Positions 15,705 through 24,832 of a stretch of 64,000 nt of DNA are shown piece by piece (within the stretch, counting starts at the first letter, position 1; each line of letters begins with the position of its first letter). The notes beneath the pieces were generated by a model. That model was not told where the DNA came from, did no database searches, and worked only from the letters and a program-made list of their open reading frames with translations. Source of the stretch: Haliscomenobacter hydrossis DSM 1100 (GTDB taxonomy: Bacteria; Bacteroidota; Bacteroidia; Chitinophagales; Saprospiraceae); assembly GCF_000212735.1 (NCBI RefSeq), contig NC_015510.1:1984001-2048000 (forward strand), in the 5' to 3' direction. Made by a program: the position numbers and the translations under genes.

Positions 15705-17261
15705 TTAAGATTTTATACCCCCTACCCATGATTCTAAGACATTTATATCCGTTAGAGCCGTAGTGGAGCATTGAAAAGGATTTATATCCAAAACAATAAA
15801 ATCAGCCCATTTCCCCATAGTTAAATCTCCGTTGGTGTGATCGGCACCAATGACTTGTGCGGCACCGAGGGTATACGCGTGGAGTGCTTCGGCAAGCTCA
15901 ATTCGCTCTTCACCCGCAATGAGTTCCCCTTGCACATCTACCCGTTCGATGGCATTGCGTATGCCCATCAGGGGGGTAAAATCACTGACTACGGGAGCAT
16001 CTGATGAAAAGGCCAAACGTACGCCCGCGTCCAGTACACTCCGGTAGGGGTAAACGCGCTGGAGGTAAACATCGGGAAGGTATTTGCGGAAATTTGGCCC
16101 CAATTCATACAAAAAGATGGGCTGTGAAACACAACTTACATTCAGGTCACGCATCAGCTTCAAATGATCCTCGGAAGGCAACCCTAGGTGCTCAATGCGG
16201 TGCGCCAAAGTTCGGGCTTTGTGTCGATCCAGTTGGGCATACATCCTCAAGACCTGTTCAATGGCCGCATCACCAATGGCATGGGTAGCCATGCGCAATC
16301 CGGCAGCTTGGGCGCTATGTGCCAAATCGAGGAAAAAATCATCGGCCAGGCGCAACATTCCCCGTTCCTTGCCACCCCGATAAGGTGTAAAAAGCGCGGC
16401 GGTTTTTCCACTCAGCCCCCCGTCGGCAAAAAGTTTGACGGTATCGATGTTCAAAAAATCGGAATGGTAGGGTTCGGGGAGCGGCAGTGCGGTAGTGCCT
16501 CCATCCGGCACCAAAATTGGAATGGCGTTGATGCGGATTTTCAACTCGCCGGCGGCATCCAGGGCCTTGTACACCGCCAGCAAATCGGGCATCACCGCCG
16601 GATCCGTTGCCGAAGTGATGCCTTTGCGCAGGAGGGCATCCTGTGCTGCCAAAATCATTTCGCGATAAGCGGCAGGAGTGGGTGGCGGAATCAGCCGGGT
16701 GATCATGCCCAGGGCCGTTTCGGTCAATACGCCAGATGGATTTCCCAGGGCATCTAGCCTGACTTCACCACCCGGTGGCGGGCTGAGGTCCGGCAACAAA
16801 TTTAAGGCCACTGAGTTGAGCACCCCGATATGGGCGCAAGTACGGATGACGTAACAAGGCCGATCTGGTACGGCGTGATCCAGATCATGCCGATCGGGCA
16901 TGCGGCCTTCCGCCATCAGGGCTTCGTTGAATCCACGGGCCAAAATCCAGGGCCGTTGGGGGTTACGAGCGGCAAAATCCCTAAGGCGATCCTGCATTTC
17001 CACAATGCTGCGCACCCCGCGCAGGTCGAGCAGGTATGTCAACAAATCACCTACTTTCCAGATGTGGATGTGCGGGTCTTGAAACCCCGGGAAAAGACTT
17101 TTGCCTTGCAGGTCATAATATGTTACTCCCGCACCAGCTTGGGTCAATAATGGTTCCAAAAGACCTATTCCCGCCACTTTTCCTGCTTTGATCCAAATTG
17201 CCTCTACCGTGCTTTCGGTTGCAGTTGGATGAATCTGTCCGTTGTATATAATTTGGTTCAT
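15705..17261 (-). CDS. amidohydrolase family protein (YtcJ-like)
   Basis: The protein has 518 residues from the ATG at 17261; TTG at 17270 is the longer option. It has the metal site HIH in FPGFQDPHIHIWKVG near residue 65, a mid-protein carboxylated-lysine region around KLFADGGLSGKTAALFTPY, a THAIGDAAIEQVLRMY strand, RIEHLGLP and the late Asp in LAFSSDAPVVSDF, and ends with WADFIVLDINPF. This order is typical of YtcJ-like exo-type amidohydrolases, which act on small amides or N-formyl compounds; the true substrate is unknown. It is probably cytoplasmic. It is divergent from the rhomboid gene and stands before the aminotransferase cluster, where hydrolysis of an amide could feed it, an inference from position only. 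Confidence 0.88.
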   Translation of the reverse strand: MNQIIYNGQIHPTATESTVEAIWIKAGKVAGIGLLEPLLTQAGAGVTYYDLQGKSLFPGFQDPHIHIWKVGDLLTYLLDLRGVRSIVEMQDRLRDFAARNPQRPWILARGFNEALMAEGRMPDRHDLDHAVPDRPCYVIRTCAHIGVLNSVALNLLPDLSPPPGGEVRLDALGNPSGVLTETALGMITRLIPPPTPAAYREMILAAQDALLRKGITSATDPAVMPDLLAVYKALDAAGELKIRINAIPILVPDGGTTALPLPEPYHSDFLNIDTVKLFADGGLSGKTAALFTPYRGGKERGMLRLADDFFLDLAHSAQAAGLRMATHAIGDAAIEQVLRMYAQLDRHKARTLAHRIEHLGLPSEDHLKLMRDLNVSCVSQPIFLYELGPNFRKYLPDVYLQRVYPYRSVLDAGVRLAFSSDAPVVSDFTPLMGIRNAIERVDVQGELIAGEERIELAEALHAYTLGAAQVIGADHTNGDLTMGKWADFIVLDINPFQCSTTALTDINVLESWVGGIKS

Positions 17262-17370
17262 TGGCAGCAATAATTAATTGATATCTTTCAGGAACTCAAG
17301 GCAAAAAACAGCTGTTAAAGTTAAAACTATTCAATAAAACAATTTGGTCATTTGATAAAAACGAACTCCA

Positions 17371-18216
17371 ATGAATGATCTCGGATTGATTGGATTTATA
17401 CTGCTCCTGGCAAATTTTTTGTTTTCGTACAAAGGTTTTACCAACCCGCAGGTATTTGCAGCATACAAATTTGAGGTAGACAGCATTCTCTTCCACAAAG
17501 ATTTCAAACGCTTGGTCTCTTCCGCTTTTTTACACGTCAATTGGATGCACCTCATCTTCAACATGCTGAGTTTGTATGCGTTCAGTAACCTGCTTGAAAA
17601 TCAGTTGGGGGGGCTCAATTTTGTACTGCTCTACTTGACCAGTTTAGTGGGTGGAAATCTACTCGCCTTGTTTGTGCATCGACAACACGGCAGTTACAGT
17701 GCCGTCGGGGCATCTGGTGCGGTTTGTGGCGTCATTTTTGCCTCGATTGCCTTATTTCCCGGCATAGAGGTGGGCACTTTTTTCCTGCCGTTTCAATTCC
17801 CGGGTTGGTTATTTGGCCTGTTGTATGTTGCTATTTCCATTTACGGGATCAAATCCAAAAGAGGCAATATTGGCCACGAGGCGCATTTAGGCGGTGCTTT
17901 GATTGGGGTATTGCTGGCCTGTTACATGCAGCCTGAGGCACTAGCTTATAACCTTTTTACCATCGCGATCATCGCCCTCCCGATGCTGGCTTTTATCCTG
18001 ATCATCCTGGCCCGGCCTGACGTTTTAGTGACGGACAATTTTAATTTCAAAAAAAACAAACGATACTACACCCTGGAAGATAGAACCAATGAAGAAAGAA
18101 CCAATCGTCAACAGGAAGTAGACCGATTGCTCGATAAAATCAAGCAAAAAGGCTTGAACAGTTTGACCGCCAAAGAGCAACAAACGCTGCAAGAAAATTC
18201 GAAAAAGAATCGCTAG
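17371..18216 (+). CDS. rhomboid family intramembrane serine protease
   Basis: The protein has 281 residues with about six membrane spans. The catalytic dyad is Ser115 in GASGAVCG and His172 in GHEAHLGGALIG. HVNWMHLIFNM (55-65) supplies the conserved histidines and the Asn of the oxyanion region. A cytoplasmic tail of about 70 residues after LILARPDVLV is rich in charge and ends in a small domain (LLDKIKQKGLNSLTAKEQQTLQE) found at the end of many Bacteroidota rhomboids. It cuts single-pass membrane proteins inside the bilayer; substrates are unknown. It converges on the aminotransferase gene with a 13-base gap. Confidence 0.93.
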   Translation: MNDLGLIGFILLLANFLFSYKGFTNPQVFAAYKFEVDSILFHKDFKRLVSSAFLHVNWMHLIFNMLSLYAFSNLLENQLGGLNFVLLYLTSLVGGNLLALFVHRQHGSYSAVGASGAVCGVIFASIALFPGIEVGTFFLPFQFPGWLFGLLYVAISIYGIKSKRGNIGHEAHLGGALIGVLLACYMQPEALAYNLFTIAIIALPMLAFILIILARPDVLVTDNFNFKKNKRYYTLEDRTNEERTNRQQEVDRLLDKIKQKGLNSLTAKEQQTLQENSKKNR

Positions 18217-18229
18217 GAACAGGGATTTT

Positions 18230-19597
18230 TTAGCCCAAAAGTCCCCGTTTTTCATGCGCCCGCCGAATCGCATCCTCCAGCACCAACAAGCCTTCGGCCA
18301 GTTGATTGCGGGTGATGACCAGCGGTGGCAACAACCGGATACAGTTGGAATACAAACCGGCCCGAATGAGCAGAATGCCATGGGCAGTTGCGTCTTTGAT
18401 GATTTCCAGGGTCAACTCAGGGTCAGGGGTTTTGCTTTGACGGTCTTTGACAAACTCCACCAAACGCATCGCGCCCAAACCCCGTACATCGCCCACGAGC
18501 GGATATTTCTTTTTCCAAGACTCCAGCGTGCGGCGCATCTGCTCCCCTACCCTTTCCGTTTTTTGCTGAAACCCGCTGCTGATGATGGTTTTTACCGCCT
18601 CAATGGCCGCTACACAAGCAACGGGGCTACCACCGTAGGTACCGCCTATGCCGCCGGGGTGGGGTGAATCCATGATTTCGGCTTTGCCAATCAGGGCAGC
18701 AATGGGCATACCCGCGCCCATACTTTTGGCCGTGGTGATCATATCCGGGGCGACGCCAGCGTGCTCACAGGCCCAGAGTTTACCCGTACGGCCCATGCCA
18801 CATTGTATTTCGTCAAAAATCAGCACGATGCCATGCTGATCGGCTACCTCCCGCAATTTTTGCAAAAACGGCGCTGGAACCGGAATAAAGCCCCCTTCGC
18901 CCAATACGGGTTCGATGAGAATGGCGGCTACTGCCGTTGGATCTACTTGCGAGATCAGGGCTTCGTCAATGCGTGCGATGCAATAATCGAGGTATTTCTG
19001 GGCGCTCATGCCTGCGGGAACGCGGTACATATTGGGCGCAGGCAAGCGGTAGATGTCGCTGACCATGGAGCCAAAACCTTTTTTGAACAGGTTGTATTTG
19101 CTGGTCAAACTCAGGGTCAAGTGGGTACGCCCGTGGTAAGCGCCTTCAAACACAATCACCGCCGGACGCTGGGTGTAGTACTTGGCAATGTTGATGGCAT
19201 TTTCCACCGCTTCGGAGCCTGAATTGCAGAGCAGAGTCTTTTTGGCAAAATCCCCCGGCGCGATGCGGTTGAGCAACTCCGCCAACTGGATCGGTGCCTC
19301 CATCGTGGTTACGATTTGGCAGGTATGGATGAATTTATCCAATTGCCGCTTCACCGCGTTGACCACATTGCTGGGTGAGTGGCCCACGTTGATCATGCCA
19401 ATGCCCCCGGCAAAGTCGAGCAGGGTGTTGCCATCTACGTCTTTGATCACGGCACCTCGTGCTGAGTCGACCACTACATCGGTTGACCGGGCTGCGCCAG
19501 CGGGCAGGGCTGCCACTCTGCGGGCGAGTACTTCCTGGCTTTTTGGGCCGGGAATGGCGGTCAACAGCTGGATGCTAGGTTTGGTTTTGGTTTCCAT
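18230..19597 (-). CDS. class III aminotransferase, 4-aminobutyrate aminotransferase type (copy 1)
   Basis: The protein has 455 residues. It has the PLP aldimine lysine Lys291 (TTAKSMGAGMPIAA), the pyridine-nitrogen Asp262 in LIFDEIQCGMGRTGK, the cofactor phosphate block NSGSEAVENAINIAK and EGAYHGRTHLT. These fit GabT-like enzymes, which move the amino group of 4-aminobutyrate (or another omega-amino acid) to 2-oxoglutarate, giving a semialdehyde. The adjacent aldehyde dehydrogenases would oxidise that product. The exact substrate cannot be read from sequence; beta-alanine or 5-aminovalerate are possible. It is the last gene of a leftward cluster, separated from the GNAT gene by a long hairpin. 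Confidence 0.9.
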   Translation of the reverse strand: METKTKPSIQLLTAIPGPKSQEVLARRVAALPAGAARSTDVVVDSARGAVIKDVDGNTLLDFAGGIGMINVGHSPSNVVNAVKRQLDKFIHTCQIVTTMEAPIQLAELLNRIAPGDFAKKTLLCNSGSEAVENAINIAKYYTQRPAVIVFEGAYHGRTHLTLSLTSKYNLFKKGFGSMVSDIYRLPAPNMYRVPAGMSAQKYLDYCIARIDEALISQVDPTAVAAILIEPVLGEGGFIPVPAPFLQKLREVADQHGIVLIFDEIQCGMGRTGKLWACEHAGVAPDMITTAKSMGAGMPIAALIGKAEIMDSPHPGGIGGTYGGSPVACVAAIEAVKTIISSGFQQKTERVGEQMRRTLESWKKKYPLVGDVRGLGAMRLVEFVKDRQSKTPDPELTLEIIKDATAHGILLIRAGLYSNCIRLLPPLVITRNQLAEGLLVLEDAIRRAHEKRGLLG

Positions 19598-19672
19598 ATC
19601 CTGAATTTGATTTGATCAACACAAATGATAAATTTTTTGTCCCTGCCTGCGGCGGCACTAAAAGAATAATTT

Positions 19673-19752
19673 CACCACAGATTTGCACGGATTAGCACAG
19701 ATTTTTTGGATGCAACGAAAAAATCTGTGCTAATCTGTGTGAATCTGTGGTG
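19673..19752. repeat. long hairpin of the CACCACAGATT family
   Basis: CACCACAGATTtGCACGGATTAGCACAGATTTTTT faces AAAAAATCTGTGCTAATCtGTGTGAATCTGTGGTG in halves of about 35 bases, with a loop of 10. The outer 11 bases match the 10.1 kb hairpin. Both are next to a GCCGCCGCAGG-type GC-rich run (19643-19656 and 10194-10205). It fills the gap between the aminotransferase start and the GNAT stop. Confidence 0.8.
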
Positions 19753-19774
19753 AATAAAATCTCCCGCAGGCCAA

Positions 19775-20434
19775 TCATACTTCTTTTTCTACGGCCAAAA
19801 TCATCAACACCCCGCCATTGCCACATTGGGGATCATCGAGATACTGGTGAATCAAGCCTTGAGGTTCGGCACCCATGCGCATTTGAGTACCCACCGTGGG
19901 GTCATATATTTTCCCTGCCAACAATTGTTGGTAATACGCATCCAGGCTCATTTCATGGGCGTAATTGGCATAGCCATTGGGCATTCCCACGATGATTTGC
20001 CCCTTGAGTCCGAGCTGTCGACAAATCTCCTGCCGCGCACGGTATAGCTGCCGGGCCAAGCCCCGACCCCGGTAATCGGGATGAACCCCCATGTCCATGC
20101 CATAGAGCCAATCGCCCTCTGGCTCGTGGGTATTCAGCCACAAGTTATCCGACACCTCCAAAAAAGTATGGTCTTCCAAACTGAGGTGATAGCGGATCGA
20201 ACTGGTCATGCCGACCACTTTTTCGCCATCCAACACCACCAATTGTCCGGCCGGAAAAACCTCCAGGTGGTGCAGGTAATGGCGTTCGGCCATACGCTCT
20301 GCTTCGGCGAGGCGTGGAAAAACGATGCGTTGCAAGGCATCCAAAGCCACGGCGTGATGCGCTTCGGTTTGCTGAATGATCAAGCCCTGATCCAATATTT
20401 TTTTGTACACCTTTCTAGCTTTAAAGGTCGCCAA
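19775..20434 (-). CDS. GNAT family N-acetyltransferase
   Basis: The protein has 219 residues. The acetyl-CoA site is MGVHPDYRGRGLARQLYRARQ (about 123-143, with the R/Q-x-x-G-x-A pattern), preceded by a strand GDWLYGMD. The sequence resembles the GNAT half of fused GNAT/carbon-nitrogen-hydrolase proteins, including AQLYDP-like KIYDPTVGTQM, but here the hydrolase half is missing. It would acetylate an amine, plausibly a polyamine or diamine given the neighbours. No ATG is available: the frame opens with TTG at 20434, overlapping the dehydrogenase stop by 14 bases, or GTG at 20410. Either way it is coupled to the gene before it. Confidence 0.8.
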   Translation of the reverse strand: MATFKARKVYKKILDQGLIIQQTEAHHAVALDALQRIVFPRLAEAERMAERHYLHHLEVFPAGQLVVLDGEKVVGMTSSIRYHLSLEDHTFLEVSDNLWLNTHEPEGDWLYGMDMGVHPDYRGRGLARQLYRARQEICRQLGLKGQIIVGMPNGYANYAHEMSLDAYYQQLLAGKIYDPTVGTQMRMGAEPQGLIHQYLDDPQCGNGGVLMILAVEKEV

Positions 20435-21851
20435 TACTGATCAATTTCTTCTCCAGATACTCGTGTAAACCTTCTTCGCCACATTCGTAACCCAGGCCAC
20501 TTTGTTTCCAGCCGCCAAAGGGTGCTTCGGTGGCGTGGGCCGCCCATTCGTTGATGCCCACGATGCCAAATTCGAGGGCTTCGGATACCTTGATGGAAGT
20601 GCGCAAGTCGTTGGTCCAGAGGTAGCTCGCCAAGCCGTACTCGGTGTCGTTGGCCAGGAAAATGGCCTCTTCCGTGCTGGCAAAGGGGGTGATGCCCATC
20701 ACCGGACCAAATACTTCTTTGCGGAAAATGTCCTGCTCCGGTGTGACATCCGAGAGTACCGTAGGGCTATAAAAAAAGCCTTTGTTAAACTGCGTGGGCC
20801 GATTTCCGCCAGTGCTCAGTTTAGCTCCCTGGGCGATGCTGTTTTGTACCAGCTGCTCCACTTGTTCGCGTTGACGGGCATTGATCAGGGGACCAATTTG
20901 GGTGCTTGCATCCTGACCGTCCCCCAGTTTTAATTGCGCCATGTACATGCTGACTCGCGCTACAAAATCAGTGTAAATATCCTGGTGCACCAAAAAACGC
21001 TGAGGCGACACACAAACCTGGCCACAGTTGCGGGATTTGGCCATGGCGGCACTTTTGGCTACTGCTTCGAGATTTACATCGGGGAAAATCAAACAAGGCG
21101 CATTGCCGCCCAATTCCAAAGAGAGTTTGGTATTGGTGCGGGAGGCACCTTCCAGCAGGAGTTTGCCCACCCGGGTACTGCCTACAAAGTGGATTTTGCG
21201 CACTTCGGGGCGTGCCAGCAGGGTTTCTCCTATTTCGCTGGCATTGCCCAATACCAGATTCGCTACACCCGCCGGGATGCCCGCTGCTACCAACAATTCC
21301 ATTAAGGCCATGGCCGTCAGAGGTGTGTATTCGCTGGGTTTGGCCACAATGGTACAGCCTGCGGCCAGCGCAGCCGCCCATACCCGACAAAGGTTCCAAA
21401 CCGGGAAATTCCAGGCCGTGATGATGCCCACCACCCCAATGGGTTGAGCGATGACCGACATGCGTTTGTTGTTGCGACTGGCGGGAATGACCCGGCCGTA
21501 GTTGCGTTTGGCTTCTTCTGCGTACCACTCAAAAAACTGGGCAGCGACCACCCATTCACCGACGGCCTCCGCCAGGGGTTTACCCGCTTCGGATACCGTG
21601 ATCTGCCCCAGTTCTTTGCTGCGCGCACGCATTAGGTCCGCCACTTTTTTCAGGATGTCGGCGCGTTGCCAGGCATTGGTATTTTTCCAAACGGGAAAAG
21701 CAGCCTGGGCGACATCAACTGCTAGCTGGGCATCGGCAGTGCCACCAAAAGGCACACTGGTGATGACGGCTTCGGTAGCCGGGTTGATGACGGGCCAAGT
21801 GTCGCCGGAGAGGGCGTCGAGCCAGGTGCCGTTGATGTGGTTTTTTTGCAT
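20421..21851 (-). CDS. aldehyde dehydrogenase, succinate-semialdehyde dehydrogenase type (copy 1)
   Basis: The protein has 476 residues from the ATG at 21851 (MQKNHINGTWLDA). The frame is open for 38 more codons upstream, but these translate the Pro/Asn-rich intergenic repeat and are not part of the protein. Signatures are ITAWNFPVWN, HFVGSTRVGK, the general base Glu in LELGGNAPCLIF and the catalytic Cys in NCGQVCVSPQRF. The enzyme should oxidise a semialdehyde made by the flanking aminotransferases to the acid with NAD(P). Its 5' end starts only three bases after the G-rich repeat array, leaving no Shine-Dalgarno and a C-rich leader. Cytoplasmic. Confidence 0.92.
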   Translation of the reverse strand: MQKNHINGTWLDALSGDTWPVINPATEAVITSVPFGGTADAQLAVDVAQAAFPVWKNTNAWQRADILKKVADLMRARSKELGQITVSEAGKPLAEAVGEWVVAAQFFEWYAEEAKRNYGRVIPASRNNKRMSVIAQPIGVVGIITAWNFPVWNLCRVWAAALAAGCTIVAKPSEYTPLTAMALMELLVAAGIPAGVANLVLGNASEIGETLLARPEVRKIHFVGSTRVGKLLLEGASRTNTKLSLELGGNAPCLIFPDVNLEAVAKSAAMAKSRNCGQVCVSPQRFLVHQDIYTDFVARVSMYMAQLKLGDGQDASTQIGPLINARQREQVEQLVQNSIAQGAKLSTGGNRPTQFNKGFFYSPTVLSDVTPEQDIFRKEVFGPVMGITPFASTEEAIFLANDTEYGLASYLWTNDLRTSIKVSEALEFGIVGINEWAAHATEAPFGGWKQSGLGYECGEEGLHEYLEKKLISIGDL

Positions 21852-21853
21852 GT

Positions 21854-21997
21854 TTGAGGGTTTGAGGGTTCGGGGGTTCGGGGGTTCGTAGTTCGAGGGT
21901 TCGGGGGTTCGAGGGTTCGGGGGTTCGGGTAAAATTGTGTGCAACCCACGAACCTTCGAACTCACGAACCTCCGAACCCTCGAACCCTCGAACCCTA
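21854..21997. repeat. G-rich telomere-like hairpin array at the aminotransferase stop
   Basis: On the plus strand the left half is built of GGGTTyG units (GAGGGTTCG, GGGGGTTCG), the right half of CGAACCCTCG units, with a loop of about 20 bases (TAAAATTGTGTGCAA). Read in the direction of the aminotransferase gene (minus), the stop TAA is followed at once by TAGGGTTCGAGGG. The whole gap between two genes is repeat. The G-rich strand has more than four GGG runs and could form a G-quadruplex. Confidence 0.85.
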
Positions 21998-23287
21998 TTA
22001 AAACTTAAGCAATTCTTCCCGCATAATTTCCAGCCCCTTCTTCAACATCGGCTGGCTGATCACCAAAGGACAAAGCACCCGAATTACGTTGCCGTACACC
22101 CCCGCACTGATCAGAAACAGGCCACGTGCCGCACAAGCTGTTACCAGGTTTTTGGTCAAATCCGGGTCGGGTAAATTGGGATTTTGGTTTTTGACCAATT
22201 CGATGGCCACCATTGCCCCGAGTCCACGTACCTCGCCGATGGCAGGGCATTCTTTTTTCAGTTTGTTGAAAAAATTCAGGAGGGTTTTGCCCACTTGTTC
22301 GCCCTTGCGGTTTATGTCGATTTGTTGCATGTATTCGATCGAAGCGAGTGCTCCAGCGCAGGCTACCGGGTTCCCGGCATAGGTACCGCCAAGTGTGCCG
22401 GGCAAGGCTTTGTCCATGACCTCGGCTTTGCCCATTACGGCGGCGATCGGGATGCCCGAACCCATTGATTTAGCCCAGGTGGAAATATCCGGAATGACGC
22501 CATAGTGCTCGTAAGCGGCCCATTTTCCGGTGCGGCCAAAGCCGGATTGTACCTCGTCTAAAATCAGGAGAATGCCGTGTTGTTTGCAGATTTCGTGCAA
22601 GCCTTGCAGGTAACGCGGAGGTACGATGTAGAAGCCACCTTCACCTTGCACGGGTTCGAGGATCACGGCGGCTACATTATCTGGCGCAACTACCGTGCTC
22701 AGGTATTTTTTGAAATTCTCCAGTTCCTGCTCCACAAAAGTGTCGAATGCCTGACCATGTCCATTGTGGTAATAATCGGGGAAGGGCAAACGGTATATTT
22801 CGGGAGCAAAAGGGCCGCATCCCGTTTTGTAACTCACCTTGGAGGTCAAACTCATGCCCATGAGCGTGCGCCCATGAAAACCTCCGGTGTAGCAAATGAT
22901 GCCTTGTCGGCCAGTGGCCTGGCGGGCAATTTTTACGGCGTTTTCCACGGCTTCGGCACCCGTGCTGACAAACATAACTTTGGTGGCTTCGCCATGGGGC
23001 AAAATTTCGACCAGCTTTTCTGCCAACAGTACATAAGGTTCGTGGGTGAGCACGTTAAAAAAAGTATGCATCAGGGTCTGCGCCTGTTTAGCGATGGCCC
23101 GGCTGACGGGCGTAGGGCAATGGCCAGCATTCAGCACGCCGATGCCGCCGCTAAAATCGATGTACTCCACTCCCTCGGCATCATAAAATACGGCTCCTTT
23201 GGCGGAAGCGGCATTGAGCGTGGAAGTGGTGTACATGGCCTTTGGTAGCACGCGGTTGCGGCGCTCCATCAATTCTTTGGATGTCAT
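21998..23287 (-). CDS. class III aminotransferase, 4-aminobutyrate aminotransferase type (copy 2)
   Basis: The protein has 429 residues. It has Lys273 (STWAKSMGSGIPIAA) as the PLP lysine, Asp245 in LILDEVQSGFGRTGK, and STGAEAVENAVKIAR and TGGFHGRTLMGMS for cofactor and fold. It is closer to classic GabT than copy 1, and the two differ throughout, so they are paralogues rather than a recent duplication. It probably makes succinate semialdehyde or a similar product for the dehydrogenases on each side. The stop TAA is directly joined to the G-rich hairpin array. A further hairpin lies between its start and the next gene upstream. Confidence 0.9.
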   Translation of the reverse strand: MTSKELMERRNRVLPKAMYTTSTLNAASAKGAVFYDAEGVEYIDFSGGIGVLNAGHCPTPVSRAIAKQAQTLMHTFFNVLTHEPYVLLAEKLVEILPHGEATKVMFVSTGAEAVENAVKIARQATGRQGIICYTGGFHGRTLMGMSLTSKVSYKTGCGPFAPEIYRLPFPDYYHNGHGQAFDTFVEQELENFKKYLSTVVAPDNVAAVILEPVQGEGGFYIVPPRYLQGLHEICKQHGILLILDEVQSGFGRTGKWAAYEHYGVIPDISTWAKSMGSGIPIAAVMGKAEVMDKALPGTLGGTYAGNPVACAGALASIEYMQQIDINRKGEQVGKTLLNFFNKLKKECPAIGEVRGLGAMVAIELVKNQNPNLPDPDLTKNLVTACAARGLFLISAGVYGNVIRVLCPLVISQPMLKKGLEIMREELLKF

Positions 23288-23323
23288 GCTTTGAACTTTT
23301 CCAACACGATCCTACTTTTAAAT

Positions 23324-23417
23324 TTCACACAGATTAAACACGGATTTTTTTCGCAGATTTTACACAGATTTTTTCTGTGTAAAATCCGTGATTTCATCTG
23401 CGTGAAATCTGTGTGAA
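23324..23417. repeat. long hairpin of the TTCACACAGATT type
   Basis: TTCACACAGATT at the left pairs with AATCTGTGTGAA at the right; inner arms CGGATTTTnnnCGCAGATTTTACACAG and CTGTGTAAAATCCGTG also pair, with a very short central loop near TTTTTT. It is a relative of the CACCACAGATT family, with C-A-C-A-C in place of C-A-C-C-A-C. It lies between copy 2 of the aminotransferase and the second dehydrogenase. Confidence 0.75.
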
Positions 23418-23451
23418 TTAAAAATATTCAGCAGTGTATATTTCCTTTCTG

Positions 23452-24816
23452 TTAATTGACATAATGGGTTTTCACCGTACAGAATTCCCTGATGCCTGCT
23501 TCCGCAAGCTCCCGACCATAACCCGATTTTTTTACCCCCCCAATCGGCAAACGGGAATCAGAACGCACCACGGCATTGACAAAGACACTGCCTACTTCCA
23601 ATTGGCGAGCGAGCGTTTTGGCTTTGTCCAGGTCTTGTGTCCAAATGGCTGTACTAAGCCCGTAGCGGGAAAGGTTGGCCAAATGGATGGCTTCTTGTTC
23701 TGAGCTAAACGAAGTGATGGTCGCCAAAGGGCCAAAGGTCTCTTCCCGAAAAGCTACCGAATCGGGACTGACATTATCGAGCAGGGTGGGTGCAAAATTG
23801 CAGCCCTCGCGCACACCTCCGCAGAGCAAAGTTGCGCCCTGCGTCAAGGCCTTTTGCAATTGGTGTTCCAAAGCCTCGGCTAAATCGAGAAGAGCCAGCG
23901 GACCCAATTTGGTTGCTGAATCAAGCGGATCACCTTGTTTCAGCCCCTGAATCAAGTGCAATACCTTCTCGGTGAAAGCGACTTTTACGTCCTGGTGCAC
24001 CAAAAAACGTTTGGCGGCAATGCAAACCTGTCCGGCGTTCATCATGCGCGACTGTACGGCAGCGGCGGCGGCTTTATCCAAATCAGCATCGGGCAGCACA
24101 ATGAGGGCATCGCTGCCGCCAAGTTCCAATACCGATTTTTTGAGGTGACTACCCGCCAGAGCAGCAACCGAAGCACCCGCCCGTTCACTGCCCGTAAGGG
24201 TGACCATCCCTACGCGGTCGTCGGCTACCAGGCGTTGTACGGCATCCACATCGGCAATGAGGGCCTGGAATACCCCTTCAGGAAACCCCGCTGCACGAAA
24301 CGCCGTTTCGATGGCCAGGGCGCAACCAAAAACATTGGGGGCGTGCTTGAGCAGCGTAACATTGCCCGCCATGAGTGCCGGTACTCCGTAGCGAAATACT
24401 TGCCAAAAAGGAAAATTCCAGGGCATGATGCCCAGGATAATGCCGATGGGTTCGTAACTGACTCCGCTGTAATGAGTGGCATCGGTGGGGATGGCTTCAT
24501 CCTGCAAGAGTGTTGCGGCGTGTTGGGCGTAGTAAGTGCATTGTGTAGCGCATTTTTCAATTTCGCCGAGTGATTCAGGCAGGATTTTGCCCATTTCCTC
24601 GGTCATCAGGAGGGCGAGCTCGGCTTTGTGCTCGCGCAGGTAATCGGCCAGGTGCTCAAAACAGCTGGCTCTTTCGGCAAAACTGCGGGTGGCCCATTCG
24701 CGTTGTGCGATTTCCGCCCATTCCAGTTTGACTTCGAGTTGGACTGCGCTGGCTTCCATGTATTCTCCTACGATTTCCTGGGTGTAGGGGTTGAGGGATT
24801 TGAAGAATTTTGGCAT
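23452..24816 (-). CDS. aldehyde dehydrogenase, NAD-type succinate-semialdehyde dehydrogenase (copy 2)
   Basis: The protein has 454 residues from the ATG at 24816 (MPKFFKSLNPYTQEIVGEY); an 11-codon upstream extension is unlikely. It has MPWNFPFWQVFRY, TLTGSERAGA, LELGGSDALIVL with the general-base Glu, and NAGQVCIAAKRF with the catalytic Cys. This pattern, short and with a SDALIV turn, fits the Sad/GabD2-like group that oxidises succinate semialdehyde and related short aldehydes. It is the first gene of the leftward catabolic cluster after the Lrp gene. Cytoplasmic. Confidence 0.92.
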   Translation of the reverse strand: MPKFFKSLNPYTQEIVGEYMEASAVQLEVKLEWAEIAQREWATRSFAERASCFEHLADYLREHKAELALLMTEEMGKILPESLGEIEKCATQCTYYAQHAATLLQDEAIPTDATHYSGVSYEPIGIILGIMPWNFPFWQVFRYGVPALMAGNVTLLKHAPNVFGCALAIETAFRAAGFPEGVFQALIADVDAVQRLVADDRVGMVTLTGSERAGASVAALAGSHLKKSVLELGGSDALIVLPDADLDKAAAAAVQSRMMNAGQVCIAAKRFLVHQDVKVAFTEKVLHLIQGLKQGDPLDSATKLGPLALLDLAEALEHQLQKALTQGATLLCGGVREGCNFAPTLLDNVSPDSVAFREETFGPLATITSFSSEQEAIHLANLSRYGLSTAIWTQDLDKAKTLARQLEVGSVFVNAVVRSDSRLPIGGVKKSGYGRELAEAGIREFCTVKTHYVN

Positions 24817-24832
24817 GATGTTCACCTTTTTC

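Noticed and set aside
21854-21965. 38-codon N-terminal extension of the first aldehyde dehydrogenase
   Set aside because: It translates the repeat as Pro/Asn/Arg-rich codons; the ATG at 21851 gives the normal start of the family.
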